Below are positions 11,976 through 23,379 of a stretch of DNA of 64,000 nt, in pieces (the first letter of the stretch is position 1; each line of letters starts with the position of its first letter). The stretch covers positions 124,001-188,000 of the forward strand of contig JAYEVG010000081.1 of the NCBI GenBank assembly GCA_036346395.1, written 5' to 3'. Position numbers and translations under genes: made by a program. This DNA comes from Hsuehochloa calcarea (taxonomy: Eukaryota; Streptophyta; Magnoliopsida; Poales; Poaceae). Under the pieces are notes generated by a model. That model had not been told where the DNA came from. It saw only the letters and a list, made by a program, of their open reading frames with translations, and did not search any database.

Positions 11976-13235
11976 GAAGCAGCCTCTGTGAAGAGATCAA
12001 CAAAGGGATGATGACCAACTTGTTTGCTGTCAATGCACAATGAACATTAGCTTAGTTTCAAAAGTTTTACACGTTTCAGTAGAAAACACCTTGGTAATGT
12101 CTCTGTAACAGATAACAACCCAACTTTTAACACCCCAGCCGGAAAAGCACTCGGACAAACCAAAATATATCATTTTACATGCGATGACAGAAACTCAGAA
12201 TGAAAGCCGCAAATAACAGTACATCTGGTTCATGACACTGCAAGTAACTTTATAACAGATAATGCACCATAGCGTGGTCAAATCCTATCACTCCACCACT
12301 AGTAGCGTGACAGTGTTGTTTGATCACGCCACTGATGGTGGCGTGATAAAAAGTGTTATTTAGGTAGACTTACTGTATAGCGTGACAGGTGGTGGCGTGG
12401 CCAAAAGGGTTAGATTTAAAAATAAAGTTGACAAAAGGTTTGTAATATAAAATAAATTAAAATAGGTTAATTAATAAACAATTATTTATTTTAGGGATAA
12501 TTTAGCACTTTCTCTTTCTCTTTTTTTTTTCCTTTCTGCAAATTAATATTTCTTTGCAGTCTTGCACAATGACATAAATTATACGTGGTTTCTTTTGGAC
12601 AGATTGGAGCCGTATCCCATGTGGCTGGCTGCAAATTGCACGCTGCACTGTAGCACACCACAATGGCCCAGACCAGGGACGGAGCTTCTCCTCGGCTAAC
12701 ATGGGTAGTCCCCCTAACATTTTAGAAGGAAAAAAAATAACAATATGTATACAGTACACAGTCGGTCCAATTTAATTATAGCAGGTCTATCTAGAAGGCT
12801 TATTATTGTTGTCTGCTACTAGTTACGATACTACTTAGCGAGACAACGACTTCAATCGTGCAGTGGCGAAGCACGGAAACAGCAGACGAGGCGAAAAGAT
12901 GTTGGCCGCTAGTGCGTCATGGGTTTGCTGCAGCCAGACCCAGCGGTGACAATAGATATGTAACCGACGCCTGGAAAGGCAACTAGCAAACGGTAAATTT
13001 GCTTTGATCTTTAGTTCTTAATATTTTGATCAAACTCCGGCCCAAATACCCAGATCAAGCTGGATCACTCCAAACAAACGTGTAACTCTACACTTCACCA
13101 ACACAAAGCAGTAAAAAACGGCAGTACGTATGGTGTGCATCACGTTACAGCTCCAAGCAACAATGTGGAATAAAATGCCGTATGAAAGATTGAATGAAGC
13201 TAGCTACTAGCTAGCACTGACGAAGGCATCGTTCG
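11976..13235. other. Intergenic, no gene; contains a perfect hairpin
   Basis: No coding signal recognised. At 12323-12347 there is a perfect 10-bp inverted repeat (ATCACGCCAC / GTGGCGTGAT) with a 5-nt loop. It sits in a 130-bp tract with several GTGGCGTG/CGTGAC motifs (about 12270-12410), probably part of an unclassified repeat. The stretch 12420-12540 is very AT-rich. Confidence 0.5.
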
Positions 13236-13406
13236 CTAGGAGAAGAGGACGTCCGTGTCCTCCAAGCTCCGGCCCCTCGTCTCCGGCAGCCGCACGTACA
13301 CGAACACGCAGGCGACCGCCGCCACGCCGGCGTACAGGAAGAAGCACCCGGGCATGGTGATCCCCCCGGCGAGCGATATGAACGTCATGCTCACCAACCC
13401 GCACGT

Positions 13407-15154
13407 CAGTCAGTCGGACCGGCAGTGGTGGCCGGTCGGACCGGTCTGATCTAAAGTTGGATTTTGGAGCTAATCCAAAAATAGGTTGTGTAGGCAGGTG
13501 AGGGGAGTCTCCTGGATGTGGTTTCATCATTTTTGGAGATCCCAGTCAAAAGTTCTATTGAATTGAAAATTCGGAAGGTTTGGATTTTCAAGCTAGAATT
13601 TTAGCTAAGTCTTTTGACCGGTCGACCGCCGTTGTGGAGCGGTCCGACCAAACTGATATCGGTCGGACCAGGCCCCGTAAGTGGTCGACCAAGCAACGAC
13701 TTGGAGGTGAGCCAAGTTATGCATTGATGTGTGTTTGATTGTGTTTAATGTTTGGTTATCAATGCTTTATTGATGTATATTGCATTGCGGAGCTAACGTG
13801 GGTCAAGTTGTGAAGAACTTGTTCCCGGAAACGGTTTGTTTGTCTATTGTCGCGGTGGCTTACTGTGTCAACGACGTCAATGGTGAGTGGATCGGGACTA
13901 CGCTTGGAGGGCTGAGGTCCAGAACGATCATGGATACCGGGTGAGGTCGTGTGACTCAAGCATGGTGCAGGATGGGCAAGATGGATCGAACGGGTGGTTC
14001 GGTGCAGCTGGTTGGATCAGGCGGTGCGGATATCGGTGCGAGTCTCTGGGAGGTTCCGATGGGATTCGGACATGAGGGGCTTGGCGACGCGATGAGAACC
14101 GCTGATCAACCTACACGTGGTGAAGCAAGCGATTGCTTCAACAGTTGAGTGTGTGGGTCCCATGTGTGAGTGGGTCCCAAAAGTGGAACCCTAGTCTTCT
14201 TCTATAAATAGAAGGGGGGAGATGTAAAACCCTGTTGAGGCATTCATTTGGTTTTCCCCCTTGCTTTTCTAGGGTTAGAGTTTGGAGAGGAAGAGAGGGA
14301 GAGATTGTGTGCTCTTTGGGTGAGCTCTTGTCCTCCTTGTTGGAGTGGCTTTGTAAGCATCTTGTGAGATCAATCAATCTTGTGATGCTTGCTTGTGAGA
14401 TCATTTGTCTCCCCTTTTGTGTTCTTCTCTCTTTTGGATGAATTTGGTGCTTCCTTGATTCAAGGGTTCATGGTTGGTCTCTTGACCCATTTTGTCTTGC
14501 TTTGATGTGTGGGAATACTACTAGAATCATCTAGACCATCAACCCCCACAAGCAAGTCTTGAATCAAAGATTTTCATATTTCTAGGGTTTGTGCACTTCT
14601 TTGTTTAATCCTTGAGAGATCGATTCTGCGAAGTGGATCTGAAGGATCGTCGCTAGAAATAGGTCTCTAATATCATTAGGGAGGTGTGCTCGAAATTTGG
14701 TCAAGTTTCATTGGTTGAATCAAAAGTTGGATCAAATTTCGTTTTGGATTTGGGCTTCATTTTCAGTACTGGACTGAACCGGTCAGACCGGTGTTTGAAC
14801 GGCGGTCCGACCGCCCGTATATTCAGACCGCTGTTTTGCCGGGTCGAACCGCTGTCCACCGGTCCGACCGCCTTGATTAGTTCTTCGGCCGATCTTTGGT
14901 TGATCGTCGGTCCGACCGCCCGTGGTAGCCGGTCAGACCGCCTGTGCCCAGATCTGCCCTTTGAGTTTAAGTCTCCACTTTTGTGTCGTGTGGTTGTCGG
15001 GGTTATCGATTGACACAAAGCTTCCATTGTGTGCTTCTCGATCTTCTTAGCTTTCATAGCTAAAGGAGTAAAGTTCGTGTTGAATTTGATTTAGGCGAGA
15101 AAGTTTAGAAAGCGCCTATTCAACCCCCCCCTCAGTCGCCTTTCCGGTCCTACA
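13407..15154 (+). repeat. Sirevirus-type copia LTR (solo or truncated) inside the transporter
   Basis: A long LTR-like block with TATA (tctataaatag near 14203), a 3' end of the form gcgcctattcaacccccc..ggtcctaca, and clusters of GGTCCGACC/CCGGTC palindromes at about 13409-13445, 13616-13690 and 14778-14945. The palindrome clusters and the 'cctattcaccccc..' 3' end are features of Sirevirus LTRs. The 3' boundary CA is at 15154. The 5' boundary abuts transporter exon sequence near 13405 with no clear TG, so it is probably truncated. No internal domain belonging to it is adjacent. Confidence 0.7.
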
Positions 15155-16720
15155 TATATACGCACTGAGAAAAATCTGGCAGACCCTTTCACAAAGGGGC
15201 TGGCACGGAAGGCGATTTTCGTTGCATCTATGGATATGGGAATGAGGCTCATTGGAGTTACAACTCAACAGTAACCCATCCCTACTTGATCGGAGATCCT
15301 GTGACTTAGGTAATGGAAAAAAACAAGTTGATGTTTGAACAAGAGAGTACATGAGCTTCTAAGAGGGTGCAAGGCAAGGACAGATCAAGCATTACTTGTG
15401 AAAAATGATGCGAAGGAAGGAAACAAACAGACAAAGGAACTCAATTGGGTTCAAGGAGATGGTCGGGGTTCTCAAAACAGGCATGGACATGGTCGCGATG
15501 CTGGAGGTCGCTGTTTTAGCAAAGGAGGATGTGGAGACTTGGCCAAGCAAGACGGTGGTGACAGATCCCGTAACAAGTCACATATCAAGTGCTTTGAATA
15601 TGAAAAATACGGTCACTACGTGTCGGAGTGCCACAACCACATAAAATGCTTCAATTGTGACGAGTATGGACACTACGCTTTGGATTGCCAAAACAAAAGG
15701 AAGAACGACGAGATAAACCTCACCCGAGCTAGTGAAGACGGTAACGAGCCTGCCCTGCTTCTCTCCTCATATGTCAGAGAGGCGCCGGTCATGGTGATGT
15801 TGAACGTGGAGAACGTAGTTCCAAAACTATGCACGGAGGGAGGTAACCACGATCACACTGATTAGTGGTACTTGGACAATGGAGCAAACAATCACATGAC
15901 GGGAGATCGCTCCATGTTCCATGATCTCAACGAGAAGATTACGGGCAAAGTCAAGTTTGTCGATAGCTCCATGGTGCAGATGCGAGGCAAAGAAACAATA
16001 CTGTTGCGATGCAAGAACAGCGATCAAAGGATGCTGACTAAAATTTATTTTATACTAATATGTGTAACAACATACCCAGTCTTGGGCAGTTAGCGGAACA
16101 GGGGTGCAGGGTGGGGCTGAATGATGAGTTCTTGCGTGTCTATGACAAGAACAAAGATCAGTTTATGAAGGTGATAAGATCCCTAAATCGGTTGTATAAA
16201 ATTTCTCTGAAAACTTGTAAACCGGTTTGTGTGAAGGACAGCCTGGAGGAGTCAGAGTGGAACTTAGGTATCGAACAGGGGCGCTGCTGAGGGTGGCAGC
16301 ACACACGCTGCAGCTGTTGGAGGAGTACATGCAGTGCTCGCAGGGGTCAGAAGCTTGGAAGGCCTGAGCAGCAACTCGGAATGCGCAGAAAGCAGCGGCT
16401 CGGGAGGTCCGGATGACAGGCATGTAAACACAGGAGGTGGGACCCATCGACAAGACATCAATACAGGAGGTGTATACGGTGTTTCATCACGGCAACAGGA
16501 AGCTGACTTTGATGAAATCGTTGGTCAAGGGATTGGTGATGGCTCAGTTGAGGGCCCAAGCACTAAGTCGGTGCTCGAAGCTATCCACGAGCATGCAGCG
16601 GTCGAAGGGATCAGTGCCTCTGCAGAAGGGAGAGGCGGTGTAGCCTCAACTAAGATGTATGTGGAGAAGTGGGCATACTTGGTCCAAGAGATAAGAGCGA
16701 GAGGCTCAGGTAATGGCGCA

Positions 16721-16810
16721 GCCCAGGTAGTCGTGGGAGCAGGTGCTCCAGCCCAGGTGATCGTGGGAGCAGGTGCTCCAGCCCAGGTGGTCATGGAAGC
16801 AGGTGCTTGC
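16721..16810 (+). repeat. Three-copy 30-bp in-frame tandem repeat
   Basis: Unit gcccaggtagtcgtgggagc + aggtgctcca, starting at 16721, 16751 and 16781. It encodes AQVVVGAGAP-type decapeptides in the open frame 16334-16909. The third unit has diverged at its 3' end. Confidence 0.9.
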
Positions 16811-17048
16811 CTAGACGGTCGTGCAAGGAAGGACGAGTTCAGTCCAGATGCGAGGCGCGGTAAGTGTTGGTTTGTGCACGGCTCAAGATGGAGCAAGTAC
16901 AGACGGTAGGACAATATCGACCCAGGAAGGAACGGCGCACGGAAGTGCAGGTAAAAGAGGAAGACTTGGAAGTTCAAATGCGTGAGAAGAACATGATGAT
17001 CAAGATGGAGTGATTACTGTTTTAATCTTGTTACAAGATTAAGGGATG

Positions 17049-17234
17049 TGTTGGGTTTTTAATCTTGTACAAGATTAGATAAGAGTTTTGAGTCTGAATC
17101 GTTTACGAGAACGAGTCCGAGTAGGATACTTGCGTTGAGTCCGTTCCGTAGTCGATGCATGTAAGAATATATAAGTAAGAAGAGATAACAATCTTGCAAG
17201 TAGTCAAAAGTCAAGAGAAGGAGATAGCAGTCTT
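17049..17234 (+). repeat. Short copia LTR abutting transporter exon
   Basis: Starts TGTTGGG after a purine-containing tract (acaagattaaggga). It has an atatataag TATA-like motif near 17167 and ends about 17234 where transporter codons begin on the minus strand. I see no clear CA terminus, so the 3' end may be truncated. Confidence 0.55.
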
Positions 17235-17650
17235 GTAACTGCCACCGAGCGACATAGCGAGCGCGGCGGCCTTGACGAAGACGTTGGCGAGCACGACCGT
17301 CGTGCGCCATGGCGGCGGCCTAGCATGTCCACGGCCCAGCCGGCGGCGAGGATGGAGGCGAGCATGTACACATTCATGGACCCGGACAGACCCTCCACCT
17401 GCTCGTCGGTGAGTCCCAGGTCCTCCCGGATGAACAGCTCCGCGCCGCTCATCAGCGCGAGATCTGCAATGCACGATGCAGTAGGAGAGTAGCAGCGTGG
17501 TATACTATCACGTACTATATATAGCCCATGAGGATGGTGGTCATGGAGGCGAGGGTGGCGCAGGCGAAGGCGAAGGCTAACGTGTTCCGGCGTGGGGGCT
17601 CGTCGGTCTTCGCGGTCGGCGAGGTGAGGAGTGGCGCCGTCGTGCGCCAT

Positions 17651-18452
17651 GGAGCTCGTGGTTTGGTTTTTCTTCTTGGTGTGCCGCCGGTGAGGACCGA
17701 GGAGTGCAACTTCAGGTTGCTATGGAGTGTAATCTGTATCAAACTGAACTACCAGTATCTCAAGAAAATATCATGTGAAGAAATGATCTTCTGTTCGTCG
17801 GTATAAAACACCCAATGGGTGGTGACAAAGCATAAATGGAAGCCAATGATCAGCTCTGGTGAGTTAGTGGTGTTGGTGATTGATTAGCTGATGAGAATGC
17901 CAATGATTATTATCAACTGACACGATTACACAACGACCGTGTACTACACTACTGCTGCTGATCGGTCCTGCCAGGAGCCTAGGAGCATACATGACCGGCC
18001 ACACGGGGTCTGAGTTCAAGTCTCTTTTGATCAAGGTAATTAACACAGCAGAAGTTACATCTAACAAAAGCAGTGACGAATCAGGGATGGTTGCTGCAAG
18101 TGCAATCTGATCGTACGGGCGACCGAAACTTAATTGCACATCACATCAAGATCACCAACACAAGTCTCCTTGTCTTGTATATATCACATCAAGATCACCA
18201 GGACAAGAGGTCTCCTTGTCCAACTACTGACAAACTGACAAATGCGCAAGCACGACCGATCAATTTGGACCAATGATAAATATATCCATTTAACATTTAT
18301 AAGGTAGGTAACTCTGTTTACAGTTCTTAAAACATTAGTTTTAGACTAGATACTTTAGAAGACGAAACTCATACATAACAAATTTCAACATCAAACTTTT
18401 TTAAACTGCTACTGCCTCCATGTATGACAAATCTCTCGAATCAGCTCGGTTT
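17651..18452. other. Region between transporter 5' end and RAMP4 3' end
   Basis: It should contain the dead transporter's promoter and the RAMP4 3' UTR (both genes on the minus strand). A direct repeat of 'catcaagatcaccaacacaa'/'catcaagatcaccaggacaa' lies near 18144 and 18187. No other coding signal was recognised. Confidence 0.5.
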
Positions 18453-21131
18453 TTAAGCCATCCCGCCGCTAGTCGCAGTCCTGATTATCTGAAACAAAGC
18501 TGCAAAGACACAAGAGGTGTAGTATGTCAAAAGCGGTAGCAAAATACCTTAACTCTTTCTGTGAGATCAGCACTTACAAAGGCTACAATACTAAGAAGAT
18601 AATTCATGTTGTTGACAAATGCAGAGAGAAAGTAAATGAACTGTAAATTACATATGGATAAGCGTGGGAATGGCACAAGTATGGAACGGAAATTCAGTAG
18701 ATCATTGTCATATGTGTGCACTGTGCAGTGTTCGATTTGTTGGTTGTATCCTGCACAATCTTAACTATGTTGTTCCTTTGTCAGTAATCACTGTTGTTCC
18801 TTTGTCAGTAATCACTGCCAACAAATAACAATTGCCTCACAGAGTCGGTTAATCAATAAAAATTCGTATGATATTTTGAAAAACCAGTCAATTAAAAGAT
18901 TGCTAGAATGTTACAAAGGCCCAAAATTCCAAATTTAATGACCAGTCAAGAAACTAACCCATTAAATTAGCCATAAAACGTACAAAAGGAGTACTTTCAA
19001 GGGAAACAACAATCACTATGTAATAGGCTAGATCAATGCCAAACATAATACTATTTAGTGCATCTTAACCACTATCAAGTATCAAGCCAAGAAACAGGAC
19101 TCAAGAGAACAATATATTTTCAGTGTGTTTACATGTGACATAAATGAGCAAAGAGTGTTTATGAAATATGAACATTAAAGGCTTAAGTGATAGAAACCAT
19201 AGGCATTATGTTTTGAAAGCAAAAAAAGGCAAACAATATGTTATGTAGGTATACATGATCAAACAGAAAAAGATTCAGTGTTTCTAATAGAACATAGTAC
19301 AAGTGGTAGCAAAATAGATCAAACATTAAATAGTTAGATAAGGTTGGAAGGCATACATGATCCAATGACCACAAAGACGAAGAATCCAAGCACCACAGGT
19401 CCGACAGGATAGTCATTCCCCTTCTTCACAGTAGTGTCAGGCACCGAACCCCTCTTAGTGATGTTCTTCTGGAATTTTGCAGTCTTCCGGTCAGCAAGGC
19501 GCCTTGAAGTAGTCTGTCCATGCAAAAAGCCCACCATTCAGCGTATAAACATTCGTACTCAATCTGCTAACTACTTGAAACCCATCGTCACATAAATAGC
19601 AAATATATTGGTAGCTCACACCGATATTTTATTTTATTTTATTTACAAGTTTTGTGCAGTTGTCAGTTAGAAAAGGTAAATATCTCAGCAGCTTGGAGAG
19701 ATCTTTTTTCTTTCATGTTTTCACGCAGTTGTCAGATAAGGTAGAATAGTATTAAATAAAACAAGAAACATACTTGCAGAATGCATGATAAAACAAATGA
19801 TGACCTCCCTACCATGCTACCACTTGCAATAGTATTAGATGAAAAGGATGCACAAAGGTTCAATTTTATGACTTGATTGATTTCTATGACATGTCTAGTA
19901 CAGGGCAAGAATTGGTTTAACAAGGGTGTCCCCTTCCTTCAAAAGATAGAGCAACCGAAAACAATTTAGTTCACTAATTCCTATTCCCTAACTAGTTGAT
20001 GGTCCAGTATGCCAAGTGATAATCCACAACAATGCTATCTCAACTTTGTAGATTCTGAACACTAGCGAAACCTTTGTAGTCAACTATTGATAACTTTGAC
20101 AACAATGTCAAGTAACAATATATCCTTGGAATGTTACTAGAAAGGTTTTGACTTTCACTAGCGAATTCCCTTGCCTTGCGAACACTTTGAACTCCTAACT
20201 AGTGTTCACAAACTTACCATGGATCTGGATAGCAAGTTGCAAGTGCAGGTTTTCGGTATGCGAATCCTTGCTAGATAGGGTTCAGCACTACAACCAAAGA
20301 ATTCAACTTGACCAAAATTTGGATTATCTTGGTTGTTTTAGTTCTTAAAGGTATCAACAGCTATGATCAACGGGACATGCTTCCCTTCTTTCTCACAAAA
20401 GATATGTCAAAGCGGTAACGGTAAAAAAGATCGACCCATATATAGCTCTGGGTAACTCTATGCAACGTTAGCAGGCTTTACCTAAGACCAGCCCTTGAGA
20501 AGAATCAAGGGATCAGTGATAGTTCTAATCATGCTCTTAATTCCACCGCTCCATCCCCAAGTTTAAAGTCTCATTCATGGCTTACCAAATGTAAAAAATA
20601 TATTTCTATGTGAGGAATCATCAGTACGACTACGCTCCTAGGCAACGTTGCTATGTGAGGAAAATCATCACGACCTACTACTGCTATATCCACAACCAGA
20701 ACGTTCCAACTACTACCTGATTACTCGCAAGTCCCAACAGGGAAGAGGAATCGAAACAGAAGCACAGCAGAGGCGAAATATTAATCCTCTGACTACCGAC
20801 TCCGTTTCTCCCATCCATCCCGGCTAGGTACTGCGCATCTAATCCCGTAAATCTGCAGTTTCCTCCCTCGCTCAGCGCGATCCAATCCAACTATCAACCA
20901 CCATTCGAACCAACCACCCCCGAGATCTCGAGAACGCAACAGATCATCACGGGGATTCGCAAAAGGCAACAGCTTTCTCTACCCCGTGTAGACTCACACC
21001 AAAAAAGATCAACAGCGCGAAGGGGCCATTGGAGAGGCGAGATCCTCAGCGCAGATCTCGACTCGATCCGGGATCCCAGCATTTCGACCCGAGAAGGAGA
21101 GTCGCGGGAAAGGCTCAGATCCTCTTACCAT
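18453..21131 (-). CDS. RAMP4: RAMP4/SERP-type stress-associated ER membrane protein, 68 aa
   Basis: Small tail-anchored protein of the ER translocon area; RAMP4/SERP proteins associate with Sec61 and stabilise nascent membrane proteins under stress. The coding exons are 21129-21131 (only the ATG, followed at once by the donor GTAAGAGG), 19357-19513 (acceptor ACAG, then TTSRRLADRKTAKF) and 18453-18499 (acceptor TTTGCAG, ending TATSGGMA and TAA). Phases join perfectly to 204+3 bases. Residues about 2-35 are the basic cytosolic part (FQKNITKRGSVPDTTVKKG). Residues about 40-58 form the hydrophobic anchor (VGPVVLGFFVFVVIGSSLF). Length equals the usual plant family length. Intron 1 is about 1.6 kb and holds no recognisable gene. 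A TATA box lies about 140 bp upstream of the ATG. The frame is clean. Confidence 0.95.
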
Positions 21132-21268
21132 CTTCGAGTAGCCGGTCACCGGTGAGGTCGCTCCGCCGGAGTGAGGCGTCGGAGGTGGAGGCGGCGAGGC
21201 GAGCAATGGAGCAGCACGAGAGTTTGGCCAGGTGTATCGAGTTGCCGGTTTGGGTCAAGCTAGGGGGG

Positions 21269-21274
21269 TTTATA
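21269..21274 (-). promoter_or_regulatory. TATA box of the RAMP4 gene
   Basis: Minus strand CTTTTCTATAAACCCCCC, about 140 bp upstream of the start codon, with a G+C-rich leader between. Consistent with a leader exon of roughly 110 nt ending in ATG. Position and consensus only. Confidence 0.55.
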
Positions 21275-21664
21275 GAAAAGTGACGGGCGGGCGAGCCGAT
21301 CGCTGTGGCCTCTGCGTGGAGCGCGTGCGTGCGGGAACCGTAAGGCGGTGGGTTTCGGCGGACCCGGTCCGTGCGCCGGGAGGATCCGGCACGTACGTGT
21401 TTCCTCGAGATCTGTGCTCTGTTGCTTTGCGTAATAGTATGTTACGATTTGGTATACAACTCAGCTGTGAGATCCTTTTCGAGTGATGACCAGACAAGCC
21501 ACCAATTATCCTTGAAACAAATGCTAGTGGGTCTATCGTGTTCTGAAAAGCCTCACTCTTTTTTGAGTTTTTGTTCTGAATGGTATTGTTGTACATTTTT
21601 TTTTTGAAAGTAGTGCCCCTGTGTGGTATTTTTAAATATACCAGTTCAGATATGTCTTACACTA

Positions 21665-21915
21665 CCACGTGTGCAATTCTGATCGCCCTAATTTGAAATT
21701 AATTCACAAGACACCCATCGTCCGGACAAGCGGTATCTGAACACGTATATCGCACACCCACCTTCCGAATAAGTCGTATCCGCACGCCCCTCGACAAAGT
21801 TTGTCCGATTGGTGGGCGTGCGGATGACACACGCGTCGGCACACCGTCTGTCCAAGCGGTGGGCGTGCGGACGGCATTGATTCCAGACCAGGGACGACCA
21901 GAATTGCACACGTGG
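21665..21915. repeat. MITE-like segment bounded by 21-bp inverted repeats
   Basis: Left arm ccacgtgtgcaattctgatc (21665-21684) is repeated inverted on the right at 21895-21915 with one mismatch. Between them is a direct repeat of a GTCC..GGTGGGCGTGCGGA motif (about 21807 and 21850). No protein-coding content is recognisable. It looks like a small non-autonomous DNA element or part of one. I could not confirm a target duplication. Confidence 0.5.
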
Positions 21916-22532
21916 CGACGTGATGCACGTCCGGGTTGCCATATTTGGCAATGCCACGTGAAGATAACCACATTTACAAATATCGGCCAGAACAGTGTCA
22001 TTTAGGCTGCTTTTTTCCGATACAAGTTAGTTTTTTTTAAGAGAATACTATTGTTTTGTTAGGTAGGCTCTTGTTCAAGTTTCTTTTGAAGGGTCAGCAG
22101 AATGGATCTGGATCCTCTACTGTAATACAGAGGACCACTGTGTGAACAATATTCGCAGTGGTATGGTAGTGAACACGGCATGAGCAAGTGATCTGGGTAT
22201 TTTCTTTTCGATCAGATGATAAAGATCAGTTTATGATATGTGGTACTGTAGATTTTTTGAATATTTCAATACAGAAGATGCATTTTCCAGTAGAATAGAC
22301 ATTGTGCCACATCACATTTGTTCATAGGGCTAGAAGAGAATGGAAAAATAATTTGTACCTAAGCGTGATGTTCGCTCGTTTGTTCTATGTTACATTGCAG
22401 AGTGAGTTTCCGGTGCATAGGCTTGGTGCACCGAACGGGGGCTGGAACCTTCTCTGCTCTGCTGCGCACATGGGCTTAGATTGAGCTGCCACGTATTGAC
22501 TTGGCCGGTCGTCCCCACCTTCGTTGGATTCG
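21916..22532. other. Intergenic, nothing recognised
   Basis: AT-rich sequence between the inverted-repeat segment and the large Mutator-like element. No long frames, no recognised motifs. Confidence 0.5.
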
Positions 22533-23379
22533 GTAATACCACGAATTTTTGGCCGATACGGCCGATTTTGATACCGTATTTGCAGTTTTAACCAGCGCGA
22601 AGTGGATTTTGCAAAATTAACCGAGTTGGCGCACGCCGGGCGTGGCGCCAGTGTGGCCGCGAGGCCGACGCGAGCATGAGCGCGAAGCAGCGGCGCTACG
22701 CCGCCTGTGGCAGCCCAGCGCCCGTGGCCGCGCGGGCAAGTGCGGCCGTAGCCGGCGCCCGGTGTATGGCGCAGAACTGTTCTACTGCGCCACGCCCAGC
22801 GCCTTCTGCAGAGGCAGGCGTGGCCCGGCGTGGTGCAGCAGCGTGGTGGCGTGGTGGCAGGCCCTGTTGGCGCGACTGCTTGCCCGCCCGCCATGTTGGC
22901 GGCGTGGCCGGCCGCGCGCGCCGCCCGCCTGCGCGTGACGTGGCGAGGGACGAATTAAAAATGTTGGGTGGCCCTATTTCCACCGTCCATCCTCCTCCTC
23001 CGCACATCTGTCGCCCCATCCAGAATTCGTCAATGCTTACGGAATTCCGGCCAAGGCCGCGACTCTCCTCCACTCGCCTATATAAATCTGGGACTCGCAC
23101 TCGCTCTTGGTCATATCAATTGCGTTTGATTCTCGTTCTTGCGCTCGTCATTGAGAACTCGAGAACGTAACATAATTAATTTTATTGGGGGTAATTGTTT
23201 TCTCGCTTCTCGTCACTCTTCCTCCGAAGGGTGATTTATTACTTCCTCCAGAAGGGTGGTTTATTACTTCCTCGGAAGGCGGGTAATTTGTGTTATGCTT
23301 TTGCCGTTATTGCCGTAGTAGTCGTAATTAGTTAGTCTTTGTTAGCTAGTCGTAATTAGATAGTTTAGGGGTAATTAAT

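Larger units (their letters stand above)
15155..17234 (+). mobile_element. Rearranged copia fragment: pol 3' tail, then gag-protease, then 3' LTR
   Basis: Directly after the Sirevirus LTR comes a copia RNase H tail (EKNLADPFTKGLARK, about 15165-15215). A Gag region follows (15335-15865) with one degenerate and one perfect CCHC zinc knuckle (CFNCDEYGHYALDC, 15647-15688). The protease motif LDNGANNHMTG is at about 15875-15905, and integrase N-terminal remnants (GLNDEFLRVYDKNK, LYKISLKTCKPVC) run to about 16230. The stretch 16290-16915 is open (ESSGSGGPDD...) with 30-bp repeats and no recognised domain. An LTR begins with TGTTGGG at 17049 and runs to about 17234, where transporter sequence resumes. 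Pol tail before gag means at least two pieces or a deletion. Integrase core and reverse transcriptase are absent. Confidence 0.8.
13236..17650 (-). pseudogene. Polyol/monosaccharide transporter (MFS) gene, split and gutted by retrotransposon DNA
   Basis: The 5' piece lies at 17235-17650 and the 3' piece at 13236-13404, both on the minus strand. Exon 1 (ATG at 17650) gives the first membrane segment, FAFACATLASMTTILMGY. The next exon starts at 17463 after a TGCAG acceptor and gives ALMSGAELFIREDLGLT and GSMNVYMLASILAAGW. The 3' piece gives MTFISLAGGITMPG, then FFLYAGVAAVACVFVYVRLP and PETRGRSLEDTDVLFS before TAG at 13236-13238. These match the N- and C-terminal regions of plant polyol transporters, proton-coupled plasma-membrane sugar importers. 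About 310 central residues are absent, replaced by about 3.8 kb of LTR DNA. Further faults are a frame change after the first five codons, no GT donor after GGCTAT, and a shift after the LGRR motif. Confidence 0.88.

Noticed and set aside
13207..13530. 107-codon minus-strand frame with a gene-like start
   Set aside because: It is a shadow frame across the transporter's last exon and the LTR junction; the real frame ends PETRGRSLEDTDVLFS.
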